DNA of 35,486 nt from Armatimonadota bacterium (GCA_013203665.1 JABMPU010000097.1:1-35486), one strand, 5' to 3'. Shown: positions 7,004 to 15,320, counted from the stretch's first letter. The notes: generated from the letters alone by a model not told the origin. A program made the numbers and translations.

Positions 7004-7852
7004 ATGAAAACATATCTTGATTGTCTTCCTTGCTTCTTAAATCAAGCACTGCGAGCAGGACGAATGGTAACCAATAACGAGATGAAGCTCAAGAGAATAT
7101 TGGATGAAGTAGGAATGATGGTTAAGGACATCCCTTTGGAAAACACTCCACCGGAAACAGGTGATATCATTTACCGGAAAATTAGAGAAATCAGCGGTGA
7201 ATTCAATCCTTATCAAAAAATAAAACAAAAGAATATCAAAGAAGCGCTTTCATTGTATCCATCCTTAAAAGAAAAAATAGAGGAGTCGAACGACAGACTG
7301 CTCACAGCCATAAGATTTGCAATTGCAGGTAATGTTATAGATTTTGGGGTAAATAAAAAATTTGATATTAACAAAGAAATTAATGAAATTCTTAGAAAAA
7401 AATTTGCCATATTTAACTACAAAAAATTTAAGGAACTTCTGGCTCATTCAAAAAAGATTTTATATATTGGTGATAATGCAGGAGAAGCTGTTTTTGACAG
7501 GATTTTGATAGAAGAAATGAAAAGACCTGTTACATATGTGGTAAGAAGTGTACCGGTAATTAATGATGTCACTTATGAAGATGCTGTTCAGGCAGGGATT
7601 GATAAAGTTGCAAACATAGTTTCTTCCAAAACGAGTGCTCCCGGACTGATTCTGAAAACATGCAATCATGAAATTAAAAATCTGTTTGAGAAAGCAGAAT
7701 TCATAATTAGCAAGGGTCAAGGGAATTATGAGGGTCTTTCAAATGAAAAGTATCCGATATTTTTCTTATTAAAAACAAAATGCTGGTTTATTGCTAATGA
7801 TTTAGGCGTTGATGATGGAGATATTATTTTAAAAGGAAATTTTAAGAATTAA
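7004..7852 (+). CDS. DUF89 / ARMT1-like metal-dependent protein
   Basis: This 282-aa protein has the family N-terminus MKTYLDCLPCFLNQALRAGR with C7-x2-C10. It also has the metal-site motifs GDNAGE (156-161) and KGQGNYEGL (from K237). DUF89 members include metal-dependent damage-control phosphatases; the small bacterial and archaeal type with the N-terminal CxxC is less studied. ATG 7004 is chosen because GAGGA (6991-6995) lies eight bases upstream; the ORF-track TTG at 6989 overlaps that ribosome site. It sits 24 bases after the NifX-like gene and 16 before mrp. Within a cofactor locus it may clean up a damaged phosphorylated intermediate, which is speculative. Confidence 0.9.
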   Translation: MKTYLDCLPCFLNQALRAGRMVTNNEMKLKRILDEVGMMVKDIPLENTPPETGDIIYRKIREISGEFNPYQKIKQKNIKEALSLYPSLKEKIEESNDRLLTAIRFAIAGNVIDFGVNKKFDINKEINEILRKKFAIFNYKKFKELLAHSKKILYIGDNAGEAVFDRILIEEMKRPVTYVVRSVPVINDVTYEDAVQAGIDKVANIVSSKTSAPGLILKTCNHEIKNLFEKAEFIISKGQGNYEGLSNEKYPIFFLLKTKCWFIANDLGVDDGDIILKGNFKN

Positions 7853-7868
7853 AAGGAGAGATAAAAAA

Positions 7869-8696
7869 ATGAATGAAAATGAAACAATCAAGAAAGAAGC
7901 CGAAAAGATGCTCGCAGAAAATTTGGGAAGAATCAAACACAAGATTGTGATCATAAGCGGAAAAGGTGGTGTTGGCAAAAGCACTGTAGCAGTTAATCTT
8001 GCTTATGGATTAGCCCTTCAAGGTAAAAAAGTGGGAATATTAGATATTGATATTCATGGACCTTCCATCGCCAAAATGTTAGGAATTGAGGGAAAGGGAT
8101 TAAGTGTTTCAAACAAACGTGCTGCACCAATAAAAGTTTATGATAACTTGTACGCTTTAACAATCGCATCTCTGATTCCAGATTCAGACGATCCTGTTAT
8201 CTGGAGAGGACCCATGAAAATGAATGTTATAAAACAATTCCTGCAGGATATTGAGTGGCCCGAACTTGATTATATGATTGTTGACAGTCCTCCCGGAACC
8301 GGAGATGAGCCGTTATCAGTAATTCAAATTATTAAGGATGTAGATGGTTCGATTATTGTTTCCACTCCTCAGGATGTGGCATTTCTGGATGCTCGCAAAA
8401 CCATAAAATTTTCTCGAAAGCTTTCAGTTCCTGTTTTGGGTATTATTGAAAATATGAGTGGATTTCCATGTCCTCATTGCGGGAAAAAAATTGAGCTTTT
8501 CCAGGGAAAAGGAGCACAAAAAGCAGCTGTAGATTTTGGTATTGATATCTTAGGAAAAATTCCCTTTGATACTAATATTGTAAAAACTTCTGATATTGGA
8601 AGACCTTATATTTATGATTACAACCAGGCAGAAGCAGCAAAAGAGATGAAACAGATTGCAGAAAAAATTATTAATAAAGTAGAGGTGAAAAAATGA
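7869..8696 (+). CDS. mrp: Mrp/NBP35-family Fe-S cluster carrier ATPase
   Basis: This 275-aa protein has a classic Mrp core: SGKGGVGKST (residues 30-39), LDIDIHGPSIAKMLG, VIWRGPMKMN, DYMIVDSPPGTGDEPLSV and FLDARKTIKF. It also has the cluster-binding C201-x2-C204 (FPCPHCGKK). Mrp/ApbC proteins bind a bridging [4Fe-4S] cluster as a dimer and deliver it to target enzymes. The N-terminal DUF59 domain found in some bacterial homologues is absent. Ribosome site AAAGGAG. Its TGA overlaps the next ATG (ATGA), indicating coupled translation with the second NifX-like protein, its likely client. Confidence 0.95.
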   Translation: MNENETIKKEAEKMLAENLGRIKHKIVIISGKGGVGKSTVAVNLAYGLALQGKKVGILDIDIHGPSIAKMLGIEGKGLSVSNKRAAPIKVYDNLYALTIASLIPDSDDPVIWRGPMKMNVIKQFLQDIEWPELDYMIVDSPPGTGDEPLSVIQIIKDVDGSIIVSTPQDVAFLDARKTIKFSRKLSVPVLGIIENMSGFPCPHCGKKIELFQGKGAQKAAVDFGIDILGKIPFDTNIVKTSDIGRPYIYDYNQAEAAKEMKQIAEKIINKVEVKK

Positions 8697-9031
8697 AAAA
8701 AATATTCGCAATACCAACAGCAAATGGAGAACTCTGTGCACATTTTGGACATTGCCGGAAATTTGCTATTGTCGAAGTAGAAGATAATAAAATCGTAAAA
8801 GAAGATTATCTTGATCCACCCGGACATGAACCCGGCTCTTTCCCCAGATTTTTAAGCAGTCACGGTGTTGATATTATCATTGCCGGCGGAATGGGAATGA
8901 GAGCTCAATCACTTTTCATACAGAATAATATTGAAGTCTGTGTTGGAGTTCAAGCAGATTCACCAAAAGAACTTGTCCAAAAATATTTGGATAAAGAACT
9001 GAGAACAGGTGAAAATTTGTGTGATCATTAA
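8693..9031 (+). CDS. NifX-like (dinitrogenase Fe-Mo cofactor family) protein 2
   Basis: This is a second 112-aa NifX/ORP-type domain. It has FAIPTANGELCAHFGHCRKF (Cys-His rich, unlike the first copy), PPGHEPGSFPRFLSSHGVDI, GGMGMRAQSLF and a C-terminal GENLCDH tail. Several His and Cys residues could serve as metal or cluster ligands. Translation is coupled to mrp by a 4-base overlap. It is the last gene of the locus and is followed by a clear terminator. The two copies differ enough to suggest separate jobs, such as carrier versus storage, but that is inference. Confidence 0.93.
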   Translation: MKKIFAIPTANGELCAHFGHCRKFAIVEVEDNKIVKEDYLDPPGHEPGSFPRFLSSHGVDIIIAGGMGMRAQSLFIQNNIEVCVGVQADSPKELVQKYLDKELRTGENLCDH

Positions 9032-9047
9032 AAAGATTGAAACATAC

Positions 9048-9075
9048 AAAAGGACGGGGAAACTCGTCCTTTTTT
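9048..9075 (+). terminator. Intrinsic terminator of the cofactor locus
   Basis: The stem AAAAGGACG / CGTCCTTTT with an 8-base loop runs into a T-tract (9070-9075). It lies 17 bases after the last NifX-like stop. Confidence 0.88.
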
Positions 9076-9197
9076 CGTTTAACTTCAACAAGAAAACGAC
9101 ATTATAGAACAGCAAAATAAATAAAAATCTTTACAAAAATTATTTCAAAAAGTTTTTTACACTATCAATTTTTTTCAAAATCAAAAAAGGAGGGTTT

Positions 9198-10493
9198 ATG
9201 AAGAAAATTCTATTATTGACTTGTTTACTTTCTGTTGTTTTCGTAGCCAATGCTTTTGCGAACGGACTGAGTTTAAATAGTATCGGAGCAAAAGCTTTGG
9301 GCATGGGTGGCGCCTTTGTAGGATTAGCTGATGATGGTTCTGCTATTTACTGGAATCCCGCCGGTTTGGCAGGACAGAGCAACAGCATCATGTTTGCCGG
9401 CACAGACATCATTCCACTTGGTTCTTATGAACTGGATGCTTATGGTATTGAAGCTGAAACAGAAATGAATCATTATCCAAGTCCAAATCTTTTTATTAAT
9501 TACAATCTTGGTAAAATTGGGTTAGGATTCGGAGTTTATGTTCCGGCAGGACTCGGTACAGAATGGGATGGAGCGGATTTAGTTGCTTTCTCCGGTCCGG
9601 ATTCTGTTGATTTGGGAGCATTCAAGGTTAACAATCCTTATTATGGAAAAACTTACGAATGGATGAGTAAGATCGGAGTAATAAACATTAGCCCGGCAAT
9701 TTCTTATCAACTTTCTGAAAATCTTTCTATTGGTGTTGCAGCAAATGTTTATTATGGAATGTTGGAATTAAAACGCGGTGAAGACAAGATCAATATTCTA
9801 GAAGCATATGGTGTTCCGAAAGACGGCATGCTGGATACACAAACCGCATTTGATATTGCAGGATTGGGTTATGGCGCATCGGTTGGATTGATGTATAAAA
9901 TGAGCGATATTGTTACTTTTGGGCTTACTTACAGAAGTCCTGTAAATGTAGAATTTGAAGGTGATGCAGATATTGATTTGCCAGGTCTTGATGTTGTTGA
10001 TGGTTCGATTGATATCGAATGGCCCATGTGGCTCGGTGCAGGTTTCGCTGTTAAAGCAAATGAAAAATTAACTCTTACGTTTGATGCTCAATATAGCCAA
10101 TGGTCCACCTTAGAAGAATTGGATGCTGAAATTAAATTACCTGCAGCATATGGTGGAACAACAATCCAAAAAATGCATTTGGAATGGATAGATGCAACTC
10201 AAATTCGTTTGGGACTTGCATACGAATTGAATGAGAAATTAACTATTCTTCATGGTTGGTATTGGGATCCTGCCCCAGCACCGGATGAAACGCTGACCAT
10301 CTTATTTCCGTCACAAACTTATTCGGCTGTAACGGGTGGATTCTGTTACAAAATCAATAATTTTGATGTAGATTTTGGAGCTGAATATCTATTCGGATCA
10401 GATAGAAATATCAAAGCATCGGGACATAATATGCCTGGTGTGCACAAGATGGATATTCTTGCTGTTAGTTTAGGTTTGGGATACGGTTTCTAA
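9198..10493 (+). CDS. OmpP1/FadL-type outer-membrane beta-barrel protein
   Basis: This 431-aa protein has a signal peptide (MKKILLLTCLLSVVFVANAFA). The FadL-family N-terminus follows (NGLSLNSIGAKALGMGGAFV, then GLADDGSAIYWNPAGLAGQ). Alternating beta strands fill the rest, and it ends LGLGYGF with a terminal aromatic typical of barrel proteins. FadL-type channels pass hydrophobic compounds across the outer membrane; the substrate here is unknown. It shows that the cell has an outer membrane. Ribosome site AGGAGG. It is a single-gene unit bounded by terminators. Confidence 0.92.
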   Translation: MKKILLLTCLLSVVFVANAFANGLSLNSIGAKALGMGGAFVGLADDGSAIYWNPAGLAGQSNSIMFAGTDIIPLGSYELDAYGIEAETEMNHYPSPNLFINYNLGKIGLGFGVYVPAGLGTEWDGADLVAFSGPDSVDLGAFKVNNPYYGKTYEWMSKIGVINISPAISYQLSENLSIGVAANVYYGMLELKRGEDKINILEAYGVPKDGMLDTQTAFDIAGLGYGASVGLMYKMSDIVTFGLTYRSPVNVEFEGDADIDLPGLDVVDGSIDIEWPMWLGAGFAVKANEKLTLTFDAQYSQWSTLEELDAEIKLPAAYGGTTIQKMHLEWIDATQIRLGLAYELNEKLTILHGWYWDPAPAPDETLTILFPSQTYSAVTGGFCYKINNFDVDFGAEYLFGSDRNIKASGHNMPGVHKMDILAVSLGLGYGF

Positions 10494-10512
10494 TAACCTG
10501 AAAAAGATTTTG

Positions 10513-10549
10513 ATTAAGCCTTTCGAATTTTCGGAAGGCTTAATTTTTT
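10513..10549 (+). terminator. Intrinsic terminator after the OmpP1-like gene
   Basis: Arms ATTAAGCCTT and AAGGCTTAAT with an inner CGAA/TTCG pairing are followed by five T residues. It is 19 bases after the stop codon. Confidence 0.9.
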
Positions 10550-10642
10550 GTAAATAACGAAATTAGTTTAATCATCGATTCATTCAGTTTTTCTTGACAT
10601 CTCCAAGAGCTTTTAAAATCCTAAAATTTGACAAGGAGAAAT

Positions 10643-11338
10643 ATGAAACCATATATCGTAGCAATAATCACAGCAGGTGGAAAAGGAAAACGCCTGAAAA
10701 CTGAAATAAAAAAACAATTCCTGTGCATTAAGAAAAGACCACTCTTGTTTTGGACAATTGATAATTTTGCGAAACATTCCCAAATAGATGAAATTATCAT
10801 TGTCTTGCCAAGAGAGGACATCAAGATTTATCAAGATCAAATTTATTCCGAATTTTCTTTTTCGAATGTTTCTGTTGTACCAGGAGGACCCGAGCGACAG
10901 GACTCGGTTTGCAATGCTATTCATGCCTGCCATCCTAAAACAAATATTGTCTTAATTCATGATGGTGTTCGTCCTTTTGTTTCGGAAAAAGAAATTTCAG
11001 ATTTAATAAAAATAGCCTTATATTCCAAAGCTGTAATTCCGATTTCAAAAATAAAAAATACTATAAAAGAAATTAAGAATGAGCACATTATTAAAACTGT
11101 TAATAGAGAAAATCTGGCAAATGCGCTCACACCTCAAGTGTTTGATTATAAACTAATAAAGACTTTGCACGAAAAAGCAAAAATCGAAGAATTATATTTT
11201 ACGGATGATGCTGCAATATTAGAGCATTATGGTCATCTTGTTTCTGTCTATGAAAGCGAAGCGTTTAATTTGAAGATAACTACTAAAATTGATTTTGAAA
11301 TTGCAAAAAATATTATTGAAAATAATTTGTTTGAGTAG
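10643..11338 (+). CDS. ispD: 2-C-methyl-D-erythritol 4-phosphate cytidylyltransferase
   Basis: This 231-aa enzyme converts MEP plus CTP to CDP-methylerythritol in the non-mevalonate isoprenoid pathway. Visible motifs are the nucleotide-binding loop ITAGGKGKRL, VPGGPERQDSV, LIHDGVRPFV, ALTPQVFDY and the C-terminal FTDDAAILEHYG...NLKITT. ATG 10643 is chosen because AAGGAG lies just upstream; the ORF-track start at 10628 is a TTG before the ribosome site. ispF follows after a 212-base spacer that contains repeats. Confidence 0.95.
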   Translation: MKPYIVAIITAGGKGKRLKTEIKKQFLCIKKRPLLFWTIDNFAKHSQIDEIIIVLPREDIKIYQDQIYSEFSFSNVSVVPGGPERQDSVCNAIHACHPKTNIVLIHDGVRPFVSEKEISDLIKIALYSKAVIPISKIKNTIKEIKNEHIIKTVNRENLANALTPQVFDYKLIKTLHEKAKIEELYFTDDAAILEHYGHLVSVYESEAFNLKITTKIDFEIAKNIIENNLFE

Positions 11339-11357
11339 TTGAATTGGAGAAAAACCT

Positions 11358-11406
11358 TGCGAATGGTTGTTGGATTCCTTGCTTTTCTTGACCTTCGCAA
11401 TGGTTG
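11358..11406. repeat. Dispersed ~50-bp repeat, copy 1
   Basis: Begins TGCGAATGGTT and ends ACCTTCGCAATGGTTG, with an unconserved ~22-base centre. An inverted second copy lies at 31046-31096 with the same spacing of the two conserved blocks. Confidence 0.65.
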
Positions 11407-11410
11407 GATA

Positions 11411-11446
11411 CTGAATTGGTTGAACTGGTTGAATTAGTTGAACTGG
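11411..11446. repeat. 9-bp tandem repeat, four units
   Basis: The units CTGAATTGG, TTGAACTGG, TTGAATTAG and TTGAACTGG follow one another without gaps in the ispD-ispF spacer. The run is likely to vary in copy number. Downstream, TTCGCGTATTTAG and GGCGTATTTAGCGG are further repeat-like remnants. Confidence 0.85.
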
Positions 11447-11550
11447 GTAAAAGAGAAATAATAAATTTCGCGTATTTAGTAGATTATAACAGATAAAAAA
11501 TATTTCGTGTTGTTTGGCGTATTTAGCGGGTAATAAAAAAGGGAGTAATC

Positions 11551-12024
11551 ATGAGAATTGGATATGGTTATGATGTGCATAAATTAGTAAAGAACAGAAA
11601 ATTAATCTTAGGTGGAGTTAACATCCCATTTGAAAAAGGATTAATCGGTCATTCCGACGCAGATGTGCTGATTCATGCAATTATAGACGCTATTTTGGGA
11701 GCTTTGGCAGCAGGCGACATTGGTCAGCATTTCCCGGATTCGGATGAAAAATATAAAGATATTGATAGCAGAGTTCTTCTCAGAGAAACCTACAAAAAGC
11801 TTGATAAAGCTGGATTTGAAATTGGAAACCTTGATGCAACTATTTGTGCACAGAAGCCAAAACTTCAAAAATACATCCTCCAAATGAGAAATAATATTTC
11901 TGAGGACCTGCATACAGAACTTGCAAATATTTCCATCAAAGCAACAACTGAAGAAGGATTGGGTATCAGCGGGAATGAAAAAGGAATTACAGCTACTGCG
12001 GTTGTTTTGCTAAAGACTTTGTAA
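11551..12024 (+). CDS. ispF: 2-C-methyl-D-erythritol 2,4-cyclodiphosphate synthase
   Basis: This 157-aa enzyme makes the cyclodiphosphate intermediate of the MEP isoprenoid pathway. Signatures are GYDVH (Asp and His zinc ligands), GHSDADVLIHAIIDAILGAL (third zinc ligand His), GDIGQHFPDSD and KATTEEGLGISG. Length is normal. Ribosome site GGGAG before the ATG. It follows ispD on the same strand, as in many bacteria, and is one base from the next gene. Confidence 0.96.
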   Translation: MRIGYGYDVHKLVKNRKLILGGVNIPFEKGLIGHSDADVLIHAIIDAILGALAAGDIGQHFPDSDEKYKDIDSRVLLRETYKKLDKAGFEIGNLDATICAQKPKLQKYILQMRNNISEDLHTELANISIKATTEEGLGISGNEKGITATAVVLLKTL

Positions 12025-12025
12025 A

Positions 12026-14077
12026 ATGAAACCAGAACTTCTTCTCCCTGTCGGTACTACAGAATCATTTTATGCCGCTATAGAAGGCGGAGCAGAAGCT
12101 GTTTACCTGGGTTTGAGAAAATTTAATGCACGAGGAAGAGCAGCAAATTTCACCATCAATCAATTACAATCTATTTTGAAAGAATCAGAAAAAAAGAAGA
12201 TAAAGGTTTTTTTTACACTCAATACTCTTATCAAAAATTCTGAACTTCCCGAATTACTTGATACTCTCTTTATACTATCCCAAACAACAATTTCAGCAAT
12301 CATAATTCAAGATTGGGGAGTTTTTTATTTGATCAAAAAATACTTTCCAAAACTCAAAATTCATGCCAGCACCCAGATGAAAACACATAATTCTATTTGT
12401 GCAGATTATCTTTATGAAAAAGAATTTGAACGAATTATTATGGCTCGGGAACTGACTTTTTCTGAACTAAAAAAAATAAGCAGAAAAACAGGAATTGAGC
12501 TGGAAATCTTCGCTCATGGAGCTTTATGTTATTCCTTTTCAGGAGTGTGTCTTTTCAGTAGTTTTCTGGGAGGGATGAGTGCTAATCGTGGTTTGTGCAG
12601 ACAGCCGTGTCGTAGAATCTATCACTCTTCAGAAAAATCCGGTTATTTTTTCAGCCTGAAGGATTTGCAATTAATTGAGATTCTACCTGAAATTATGAAG
12701 CTAAATATCAAAGCAATAAAAATTGAAGGCAGGATGAGGTCTGCAGAATATGTTTATCAGGTGGCGAGAGCTTATAGAATGGTTATTGATGATCCGAACA
12801 GAATTGAGGAAGCAAAAGAAATCCTCAAATTTGATTTTGGAAGAGAAAAGACTTCATATTTTTTCGGGAATAATATTTCCAAAGCAATTGCTGAAAATCC
12901 TTATACTGGAATTTTTATTGGAGAAATAATCAATAGTTCTGATGATAAATTTTCTTTTAAAACTCTTCACCCCCTGCAAATTAGAAATAGAATTAGAATC
13001 CTTCCGAAAAGTGGGGCTGATTCAAAAATTATTAAAATAAAGGGATTTTTATTGGAGAAAGAGGAAGGAAAAAAAGAGAAATTAGATATTGGAGAAAGAG
13101 TTACAATCAAGACTGAAAACAATTTTCAAAGAGGTGATAAGGTTTTTCTTATCGGACTTGCTGAGAAGAGATTCAAGAACCGATTTACTTTAGAAGGGAA
13201 AAGAGTGAAGTTGCACTTCCCTGAACAAAAAAGGGAAAATATTTTAGGAAAAATCGGTTCAAAACAAATCTTAAATTATGAGCAGTTATTCGTTCGCATT
13301 AATTCTCTGAGATGGCTCAGAAAGATTTTCTTTGATAAAATTGATTTTCTCATTCTAAACCTGACAAAACAGGAATGCCAGGAAATTGACTTGAGAAATC
13401 CATTCTTAAAAAGAAATATTCATAAATTGATAATAGAACTGCCAAAATTCATTTCAGAAGATGATATTGAATTTTATCAAAAAATGTGTAAAAGCTTTTA
13501 TAGAATTGGGATTACAAACTTTATGCTCAGTCATATTTCCCAGAAAAAGATTATTTCATTTTTCAAAAAAGCAAAAATTTATACAAATGAAAATGTTTAT
13601 ATTTTCAATGATTCCTCAATCCAGTTTTTAAAGGAAGAAAAAATCTGGTCTTATGTTTATCCTTTGGAAAACGATTTTCAGAACTTAACTTTTGGCAAAG
13701 ACAGGAAAGGAATTGTTCCTTTGTTTTTTGTTCCCGAACTTTTTTATTCGCGAATGCCTGTTTTTCTTAACCACCAAGACACCCCGATACGGTCATACTT
13801 TCCTACGGGGCAGGCAACAGCTCAAAGTTTTAAAGATAGAGATTTTAATTATCAAAAAATTGTGCGTGATGGAATTACGGTAATTGTTCCTGAGATTCCT
13901 GTTTCGGTTTTACAGCATAAGAATAAACTTTTCAAAGCTGGTTTTAGAAGGTTTCTCATCGATTTTTCTCATCTGAATCCATCGCAGAAAACGTTTAATA
14001 GAATCCTGAAAAAATACCAGACTTCCAGCCCTGAATATCCAGGCACAATTTTCAATTTTAAAGATGGATTAAGATAA
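12026..14077 (+). CDS. U32-family protein (peptidase U32 / tRNA-rRNA hydroxylation type)
   Basis: This 683-aa protein starts with the family motif ELLLPVGTTESFYAAIEGGA followed by EAVYLG. It has the Cys cluster ALCYSFSGVC...GLCRQPCR (about residues 165-195) that binds a [4Fe-4S] cluster in related RlhA/TrhP proteins, and IKIEGRMRSAEYV. U32 proteins are annotated as peptidases, but the studied bacterial ones act in prephenate-dependent RNA hydroxylation. The specific target here cannot be told. The start is one base after ispF. Around residues 586-602 the sequence (HQDTPIRSYFPTGQATA) looks foreign: the DNA there is a palindromic repeat also found in the VCBS gene. Confidence 0.88.
   Translation: MKPELLLPVGTTESFYAAIEGGAEAVYLGLRKFNARGRAANFTINQLQSILKESEKKKIKVFFTLNTLIKNSELPELLDTLFILSQTTISAIIIQDWGVFYLIKKYFPKLKIHASTQMKTHNSICADYLYEKEFERIIMARELTFSELKKISRKTGIELEIFAHGALCYSFSGVCLFSSFLGGMSANRGLCRQPCRRIYHSSEKSGYFFSLKDLQLIEILPEIMKLNIKAIKIEGRMRSAEYVYQVARAYRMVIDDPNRIEEAKEILKFDFGREKTSYFFGNNISKAIAENPYTGIFIGEIINSSDDKFSFKTLHPLQIRNRIRILPKSGADSKIIKIKGFLLEKEEGKKEKLDIGERVTIKTENNFQRGDKVFLIGLAEKRFKNRFTLEGKRVKLHFPEQKRENILGKIGSKQILNYEQLFVRINSLRWLRKIFFDKIDFLILNLTKQECQEIDLRNPFLKRNIHKLIIELPKFISEDDIEFYQKMCKSFYRIGITNFMLSHISQKKIISFFKKAKIYTNENVYIFNDSSIQFLKEEKIWSYVYPLENDFQNLTFGKDRKGIVPLFFVPELFYSRMPVFLNHQDTPIRSYFPTGQATAQSFKDRDFNYQKIVRDGITVIVPEIPVSVLQHKNKLFKAGFRRFLIDFSHLNPSQKTFNRILKKYQTSSPEYPGTIFNFKDGLR
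13782..13817. repeat. CCCCGA-17-ACGGGGCAGGCAA repeat inside the U32 gene
   Basis: CCCCGA (13782-13787), 17 bases, then ACGGGGCAGGCAA (13805-13817). The same arrangement with the same 17-base spacing occurs in the opposite orientation at 33597-33632 within the VCBS-repeat gene. It is preceded by CCACCAAGACAC, another commonly dispersed motif. Confidence 0.8.
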
Positions 14078-14385
14078 TGAAATCATCGAAAAAAACAAAT
14101 TTATACGACCGAATTTTCGAAATTGTAAACTTGATTCCAGCCGGCAGTGTGGCAACTTACGGACAAATCGCTCATCTTGTTGGATGCTCCCCGCGAGTTG
14201 TGGGTTATGCAATGCACTCGGTTTCTGCAGAAGATGATGTCCCCTGGCAGCGAGTGATTAATAGCAAAGGTAAGATTAGTTTTCCGGAAGGTTATGATGA
14301 ACAGAAAGCAATCCTGGAAGCTGAAGGAGTTGTTTTTGATAAGATGGGGAAGATAGATTTGAAGAAGTTTGGGTGGGCAGGATAA
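14077..14385 (+). CDS. Alkyltransferase-like (ATL) protein, MGMT family
   Basis: This 102-aa protein is the DNA-binding domain of the O6-alkylguanine transferase family (IPAGSVATYGQIAHLVGCSP, then RVVGYAMHS). The active-site PCHR motif reads PWQRVINSKG: Trp replaces the catalytic Cys. ATL proteins therefore cannot transfer the alkyl group. They bind alkylated guanine and recruit nucleotide excision repair. Its ATG overlaps the U32 stop (TAATG), so the two are translationally coupled. Confidence 0.93.
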   Translation: MKSSKKTNLYDRIFEIVNLIPAGSVATYGQIAHLVGCSPRVVGYAMHSVSAEDDVPWQRVINSKGKISFPEGYDEQKAILEAEGVVFDKMGKIDLKKFGWAG

Positions 14386-14705
14386 GATTATTTTGCTCAC
14401 GGATTTTCACGGATAAATTGTAAAATAAATATGAGTTCTGCAGAATTGGTTAAAATTTCAGAAACCATTAAAATGGTTGAAATTTTCATTTGTAGGTTTG
14501 TTTATTTCCCACAACTAACCCAGAGAAATATCCTTCGGATTTCACGGGTTAAAAAGTTGTGGGTTAATTCAATATCTGGCAAATCATTAACCCACAGTTT
14601 CAACTGTGGGAATAAATGTAATACAATCCCGTGCTTAACCACTTTAGTGGTTTAATGTTAATTATGCAGAACCCTTTAAAATAAAAAATAAAGGAGTATT
14701 AAAAC
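14386..14705. repeat. 320-base palindrome-rich spacer
   Basis: No gene is credible here; the 74-aa ORF is a shadow. Hairpins in order: AAAATTTCA...TGAAATTTT with inner ACCATT/AATGGT (14452-14486); CCCACAACT...AGTTGTGGG with inner AACCC/GGGTT and ATCC/GGAT (14508-14563); CCCACAGTT-tc-AACTGTGGG (14591-14610); AACCACT-tt-AGTGGTT (14637-14652). The spacer opens with GCTCACGGATTTTCACGGAT, a dispersed-repeat type. GCAGAACCCTTTAA near its end also occurs at 35-48 of the window. Confidence 0.75.
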
Positions 14706-15281
14706 ATGAAATTTAAAAAAGAAATTTTTCAAATTAAAATTACTTTAAATGATTCCAAACCACCAATCTGGAGAAGATTTTTAGTGGAATCAAATGTTAA
14801 ATTACCTGATTTACATAAAATTATCCAGACAGTGATGGGCTGGACGAATTCACATTTACATCAATTTGATAAAAACGGACAGTATTTTTGTGAACCTGCA
14901 GAACAAGAGTATTATGAAACGATTGATTACACTGATATTCAGCTTAAAGAATTTTTGTTTGAAGAAAGAGATACTTGTTATTACGAATATGATTTTGGCG
15001 ATAGCTGGAGACATAAAATTGTTCTGGAGAAAATCTTACCTTTTGATAAAAATCAGAATTATCCTGTTTGTACTGCCGGAAAGAAAAATTGTCCACCTGA
15101 AGATTGCGGTGGAATTTGGGGATATTATAATTTACTGGAAATAATCAAAAATCCCAAACACCCGGATTACGAATCTATGATGGATTGGCTTGAAGAAGAT
15201 TTTGATCCGGAATATTTAGATTTAGAAGAAATTAATGAATTGCTACAAAAGAAAGATTTTGGCTGTTTTTCGATGTTTTGA
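14706..15281 (+). CDS. pRiA4b ORF-3-like family protein
   Basis: This 191-aa protein has the family's features: an N-terminal FQIKITLNDSKPPIWRRFLV, LHKIIQTVMGWTNSHLHQF, YEYDFGDSWRHKIVLEKIL, and the C-rich CTAGKKNCPPEDCGGIWGYY followed by acidic helices. The family was named from a plasmid gene of Rhizobium and is often found near mobile elements. Its function is unknown. Length is typical of the single-domain form. Ribosome site AAAGGAG. It is a single gene flanked by repeat-rich spacers, consistent with acquisition by transfer. Confidence 0.9.
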   Translation: MKFKKEIFQIKITLNDSKPPIWRRFLVESNVKLPDLHKIIQTVMGWTNSHLHQFDKNGQYFCEPAEQEYYETIDYTDIQLKEFLFEERDTCYYEYDFGDSWRHKIVLEKILPFDKNQNYPVCTAGKKNCPPEDCGGIWGYYNLLEIIKNPKHPDYESMMDWLEEDFDPEYLDLEEINELLQKKDFGCFSMF

Positions 15282-15320
15282 TTAGTTTTCACCTCGATAG
15301 CTTTCCGAAAATTTAAGTTC

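Noticed and set aside
6641-9031. Nitrogen fixation cluster
   Set aside because: The NifX-like domains are also found in non-diazotrophic anaerobes, and no nifHDK, nifE, nifN or radical-SAM nifB is present.
10590-10625. TTGACA-based promoter before ispD
   Set aside because: A -35-like TTGACA is present, but no -10 box lies at acceptable spacing (14 or 22 bases only).
14431-14655. 74-aa plus-strand ORF before the pRiA4b ORF-3-like gene
   Set aside because: It lies wholly in the palindrome-rich spacer and has no ribosome site or recognisable features.
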